From: Alphaproteobacteria bacterium | Lineage (GTDB): Bacteria > Pseudomonadota > Alphaproteobacteria > Micropepsales > Micropepsaceae | DNA length: 64,000 nt | Direction: 5' to 3' | Assembly (NCBI GenBank): GCA_016125165.1 | Contig: WGMH01000001.1 | Span: 186,001 to 250,000 of the forward strand | The notes under the pieces: model-generated | What the model saw: the letters and a program-made list of their open reading frames with translations, nothing else | The model's database searches: none | Told to the model about the DNA's origin: nothing | Shown here: in pieces, positions 60,742 through 64,000 of the stretch | How the letters are laid out: every line of letters starts with the position of its first letter | How positions within the stretch are numbered: the stretch's first letter is position 1 | Position numbers and translations under genes: made by a program

Positions 60742-61794
60742 ATGACTGACGTGTTGGAACGGCCAGCGGGCAAAGTGTGGCGCGGCGGCAGGGCCCCCAA
60801 TGTTGCGGTGGTCGGCGCGACGGGCGCGGTCGGCGTCGAGCTGATCGGCTGCCTGGAAACGCGCGGCTTCCCCGTGGCGAATTTGAAGCTGCTCGCCTCC
60901 GAACGCTCCGCCGGAAAAACGCTGCCCTTCAAGGGCAAGGACATCACGGTGGAAGCGCTTTCACCTTCGAGCTTCGATGGCGTGGACATTGCGCTGTTCT
61001 CGGCGGGCGGCGCCACGTCGCGGAAGGTTGCGCCGGAGGCCGCGAAGGCCGGCACCATCGTGATCGACAATTCCTCTGCCTTCCGCATGCGCGATGATGT
61101 TCCGCTGGTGATACCCGAAATCAATGCAGGCGCATTGAAGGGTCATCACAACATAATCGCCAATCCCAATTGCTCGGCGATTGTCTCGATCACGCCGCTG
61201 TGGCCGATCCATCAGAAGAACCGCGTGAAGCGCATGATCGTTTCGACCTATCAGGCGGCATCGGGCGCGGGCGCGGCGGCGATGGCGGAACTGGAAGAGT
61301 CCACGCGCGCTTATCTCGAAGGCAAGGCGTTCGAACCCAAGGTGCTGCCGCATCCCTACGCCTTCAATCTCTTCAGCCACAACACGGCCATTGACCCGGC
61401 CACCGGCTACAACGACGAAGAGACCAAGGTCATGGGCGAAACGCGCAAGATCTTCGGCGATGCGGAGATGCGCATCAACGCCACCTGCATCCGCGTGCCG
61501 GTGCTGCGCGCGCATGCGGTTTCGCTCACCTTCGAATGCGAGAACCCGATCTCGCCGGATGAGGTTCGTGAAATCCTGAAGACCGCGCCCGGCGTGAAGA
61601 TCGTGGACGATGTGGCGAACAACTATTTCCCGATGCCGCGCGATGCTTCCGGCCAGGGCGACATCCTCGTCGGCCGCATCCGCCGCGATTTGAGCGATCC
61701 GTCGGGGCGTTCGATCTCATGGTTCGCCGCCGGCGATCAACTTCTGAAGGGCGCCGCACTGAACGCCGTGCAGATCGCGGAATTGTTGCTTTAA
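60742..61794 (+). CDS. asd: Aspartate-semialdehyde dehydrogenase
   Basis: A 350-residue NADP enzyme that makes aspartate semialdehyde for lysine, threonine and methionine. VAVVGATGAVGVELIGCLE is the Rossmann start, the catalytic Cys144 is in NPNCSAIV, and the acid/base His258 is in VPVLRAHAVS. The first 18 residues are an extension not found in short forms. The ATG at 60742 follows GGAGACGGA. Its stop overlaps the convergent COQ9-like gene by 4 bases. The leader holds a composite hairpin. Confidence 0.96.
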   Translation: MTDVLERPAGKVWRGGRAPNVAVVGATGAVGVELIGCLETRGFPVANLKLLASERSAGKTLPFKGKDITVEALSPSSFDGVDIALFSAGGATSRKVAPEAAKAGTIVIDNSSAFRMRDDVPLVIPEINAGALKGHHNIIANPNCSAIVSITPLWPIHQKNRVKRMIVSTYQAASGAGAAAMAELEESTRAYLEGKAFEPKVLPHPYAFNLFSHNTAIDPATGYNDEETKVMGETRKIFGDAEMRINATCIRVPVLRAHAVSLTFECENPISPDEVREILKTAPGVKIVDDVANNYFPMPRDASGQGDILVGRIRRDLSDPSGRSISWFAAGDQLLKGAALNAVQIAELLL

Positions 61795-62462
61795 CGCCCG
61801 CGTGCGAAGGCGCCGAGCACATCGCCGAGGGACGGCAGGTGCTTCGCACGCTCCTTCACCTGCGCCTTGAGCTTTTCGAATCGCATCACGTCTTCGATGC
61901 GGTTGGCGAGGAAATCGCGCGTGGAGGTTTCATCGCCGCTCTGGTCGGTGAACCAGCGCATCAGCGTGGCCGAATAGACGCCGGCCAGAATCGCGCGCTT
62001 GGAGTAGAAGTTGAAATCGGTGGAGGTGTCGCCTGCCGCGCGCCACATGATGTCCACCGTGCGGTAGAGCAGCTTGGCGCCGAGCGCGGCGTGCGGCGGC
62101 AAGGTGAGAAACGCGGCGGCGCGGCGCGCGGCTTCCTTCTGCGGGCGGAGGATTTCGAGCCGCGCCAGAACCGCCTCGCGAATGCGTTCGCGGATTTTCA
62201 TGCCTCCGAGTTTCTTCTTCGCCAATACCGCTTCCAGTCTCGCATCGGCATCGGCCGAGAACGCTTCGACCAGACTAAGCGGGCCATCCGGGAAGAGCCG
62301 CGCGATGTCGCCGGCATTGGCGCCGGCTTCCTTCGCGGCGTTCTTCAACACCGTGTCGGTGAAGCCGTCGAAGGCGACGTGCGCGAGCGCGGCTTCGAGT
62401 ATGGCCGCCTTCAGCGCATCGTCGTTTTTCGGCTTGGCTTTCGCTTTGGCTTTTGCGGGCAT
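61791..62462 (-). CDS. COQ9 family protein
   Basis: A 223-residue protein. It begins with a Lys/Ala-rich stretch (KAKAKAKPKNDD) and a TetR-like N-terminal helix set (AILEAALAHVAFDGFTDTVLKNAA), then the COQ9 C-terminal lipid-binding region (YRTVDIMWRAAGDTSTDFNFYSKRAILAGVYSATLM). COQ9 supports COQ7 in ubiquinone synthesis. Start overlaps the def stop (ATGA), so it is translationally coupled to def. Confidence 0.92.
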   Translation of the reverse strand: MPAKAKAKAKPKNDDALKAAILEAALAHVAFDGFTDTVLKNAAKEAGANAGDIARLFPDGPLSLVEAFSADADARLEAVLAKKKLGGMKIRERIREAVLARLEILRPQKEAARRAAAFLTLPPHAALGAKLLYRTVDIMWRAAGDTSTDFNFYSKRAILAGVYSATLMRWFTDQSGDETSTRDFLANRIEDVMRFEKLKAQVKERAKHLPSLGDVLGAFARGR

Positions 62463-63013
62463 CAGCCCCCTCCCTTCGCCCAGTGACGGACTTCAGATTC
62501 GAAGATCAGCTTGCCCAGATCGCGCATGCGTGTGGGGTAAAGCACGCCGTCGAGATGATCGAGCTCGTGTTGTACGACGCGCGCATGAAACCCCTTGGCT
62601 GTGCGTACGATGCGCTTTCCTTCGTGATCGGTGCCGGAATAGCGAATATGCGCGGGCCGCTCCACGAAGCCACGCAGGCCCGGCACGGACAGGCAACCTT
62701 CCCAGCCGCCTTCCACATCCTTTGAAAGCACTTCGATCTTCGGGTTCATCAGCACCGTGAGCGGAGCGGTGTGATCGAAGCGTTCTTCTTCGGAAAGCCC
62801 CTCCTCGCTGCGCTCTGCCGGCGCCTGAAACACCACAAGCCGCAAGGGCACATGCACCTGCGGCGCGGCGAGGCCGGCCCCGTTCGCATCGATCATGGTC
62901 TCGACCATATCGGCGATCAGGCGGCGGATTTCCGGCGCGGTGGGATCGGGCACATCGCGCGCCTTCTCTGCAAGCACCGGATGGCCCATGCGGGCGATTT
63001 TCAGGATAGCCAT
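62462..63013 (-). CDS. def: Peptide deformylase
   Basis: A 183-residue metallohydrolase that removes the N-formyl group from new proteins. Motif 1 GAGLAAPQ (residues 45-52), motif 2 EGCLS with metal ligand Cys107, and motif 3 HELDH (149-153) are all intact. It has an insertion of about 15 residues between motifs 1 and 2 (AERSEEGLSEEERFD). ATG at 63013. Operon with the COQ9-like gene. Confidence 0.96.
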   Translation of the reverse strand: MAILKIARMGHPVLAEKARDVPDPTAPEIRRLIADMVETMIDANGAGLAAPQVHVPLRLVVFQAPAERSEEGLSEEERFDHTAPLTVLMNPKIEVLSKDVEGGWEGCLSVPGLRGFVERPAHIRYSGTDHEGKRIVRTAKGFHARVVQHELDHLDGVLYPTRMRDLGKLIFESEVRHWAKGGG

Positions 63014-63070
63014 GGGCGGAATATGGGGAGACCGGCGCAAAACGTCAAAAGGACAATTCCACGCGGAAAC

Positions 63071-64000
63071 TTATCGCTTCCGCAGCCGCGGTTCGCGCAC
63101 GCGCAAGATCATGAGCGCCAGCGCCGCCACTTCGAACAGGATGGAAAGCCAGAACACCGTGGCGTAGCCGGAGGCTGCCGCGATGAGCCCACCCGCCAGC
63201 GGACCCAGCGCCGCCATCAGGCTTTCCGCCGTGTTGGAAATGGCGAGGCGCATGGCCATGTCGTCGCGGTGGCCGAACTCAAAAACGATATTTTGCGAAC
63301 TCATCATGTAGCCCGATTGCGCCGCGCCCAGCCCGAAGAACGACAGGAAGATCATCCAGATATCGCCGGAAGCCATGAGCAGCACGGTGGACCCAACCCA
63401 GACGATGAGCGCAATGACCATAGTAGATTTGAAACCGCTCTTATCGGACAGGTATCCCCACAACAGGTTCGTGACCGTATCGGCCATCAGATAGGCGAAC
63501 GACAGCAGCCCGATATTGTGCCCCGTCAATGGCATCGTGGTGCTGACATAGAGAATGTAGAAGGGCGCCGCCACGCGGCCCGCCATCGCGAAGGTGCGCG
63601 CCACCATGAACCACATGAAATCGGCATCGGCCATCAGCATGGCGGGAAATTCGCGCAAGCGTTCGCCGAGGCGCATGCGCGGGCGCAAGGTTGGCGGCAC
63701 CGGTTCGCGCATCAGAAGTGCGAAAATGGTGAGGCCCGCGCTGGTGAGAACGAAGGCGGTGAGAAACGTCACGCCATAGCCGTTGCCGAACAGGTTTGGC
63801 CCGACGAACCACACGCCCGCGAAATAGGAGAGCGTGGCGGCGATAAGCCCGCCCGTCATGTTGCGCCAGCCTTGCAAGCGCCCGCGCCGGGCGATCGGGA
63901 TCACCTTCGCGAGCAAATATTGAAACGCCACCCTCTGCGTGCCGGTGAACAGCCCCAGCATGAACAGGAAGAACATGATGGCGATGAGCAGCGGCGTACC
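63071..64000 (-). CDS. MFS transporter (start outside window)
   Basis: The frame is open to the window edge; 309 residues are visible, about ten helices. GRLQGWRNMTGGLIAA and WGYLSDKSGFKSTMV are MFS loop motifs, and the visible part corresponds to the central and C-terminal helices; the N-terminal helices and start are beyond base 64000. No close substrate indication. It precedes def on the same strand with 57 bases between. Confidence 0.88.
   Translation of the reverse strand, partial: GTPLLIAIMFFLFMLGLFTGTQRVAFQYLLAKVIPIARRGRLQGWRNMTGGLIAATLSYFAGVWFVGPNLFGNGYGVTFLTAFVLTSAGLTIFALLMREPVPPTLRPRMRLGERLREFPAMLMADADFMWFMVARTFAMAGRVAAPFYILYVSTTMPLTGHNIGLLSFAYLMADTVTNLLWGYLSDKSGFKSTMVIALIVWVGSTVLLMASGDIWMIFLSFFGLGAAQSGYMMSSQNIVFEFGHRDDMAMRLAISNTAESLMAALGPLAGGLIAAASGYATVFWLSILFEVAALALMILRVREPRLRKR

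Noticed and set aside
1..64000. CRISPR array, insertion sequence, prophage, rRNA or replication origin
   Set aside because: No regularly spaced repeats, transposase or integrase motifs, ribosomal RNA sequence or clustered DnaA-type boxes were seen.

Overview
The window is high-GC, densely coded chromosomal DNA from an alphaproteobacterium. The evidence is a near-canonical CtrA (38976-39668), its regulators SciP (23322-23597) and RcdA (44106-44618), the DUF1013 regulator TrcR (48405-49094), FlbD with a Caulobacter-like flagellar gene order, and alphaproteobacterial housekeeping families (DUF1192, COQ9-like, cysteine-free bL31). I cannot name a genus. There is no rRNA, CRISPR array, insertion sequence or phage module, and no stretch over about 260 bases lacks a gene; the larger gaps are promoters, hairpins or small genes.

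Layout. 1-5092: end of a membrane protein, GNAT acetyltransferase, short-chain dehydrogenase, Nudix hydrolase, then response regulator, Hpt-like protein and MotA. 5177-10078: a lysine-catabolism block (ALDH7-type dehydrogenase, ThDP enzyme, lysine 6-/saccharopine dehydrogenase-like enzyme) divergent from an Lrp/AsnC regulator. 10119-13572: a translationally coupled trio (CHASE2 membrane protein, small secreted Cys-rich protein, M48 metalloprotease). 13573-16101: threonine ammonia-lyase, a CAU tRNA and mnmA. 16147-32825: the main flagellar region, with flgL-flgK on the minus strand; fliK-flgD-flgE, sciP and fliF-fliG-fliH-fliN-flbD-flhA-flhF-flhG on the plus strand. 33015-36967: small membrane protein, LemA, DUF2207 protein, DoxX, VOC protein. 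36969-41198: fliJ-fliI divergent from ctrA, then a histidine kinase. 41214-48255: ABC exporter, rpmE, His-rich membrane protein, rcdA, DUF1192, quinone oxidoreductase, a 50-residue peptide gene, a TacT-like acetyltransferase, pyrophosphatase and a secreted NTF2-like protein. 48405-57120: trcR, two MFS transporters, methyltransferase-like protein, YqaA-type protein, acyl-CoA synthetase with a histone-H1-like tail, an XRE/membrane-protein operon and a DUF465 protein. 57219-64000: ubiX, DUF465, GGDEF cyclase, purEK, asd, COQ9-like protein, peptide deformylase and an MFS transporter cut by the window end.

How it works together. Flagellum assembly is wired to the cell cycle as in Caulobacter: CtrA-type TTAA-N7-TTAA boxes lie before the fliF operon, sciP and ctrA/fliI, while flgK and fliK have divergent sigma-54 promoters with FlbD-type (ftr) sites between them; FlbD is made from the fliF operon. 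SciP and RcdA would limit CtrA activity and stability, and CtrA ends in the Ala-Ala expected of a ClpXP substrate. FlhF and FlhG suggest polar placement of the flagellum.

No single striking unknown system stands out. The best candidates for new biology are the CHASE2/secreted protein/M48 trio, the acetyltransferase toxin that seems to carry an antitoxin-like N-terminus, the 50-residue peptide, the H1-tailed acyl-CoA synthetase, and the hairpin leader of asd.
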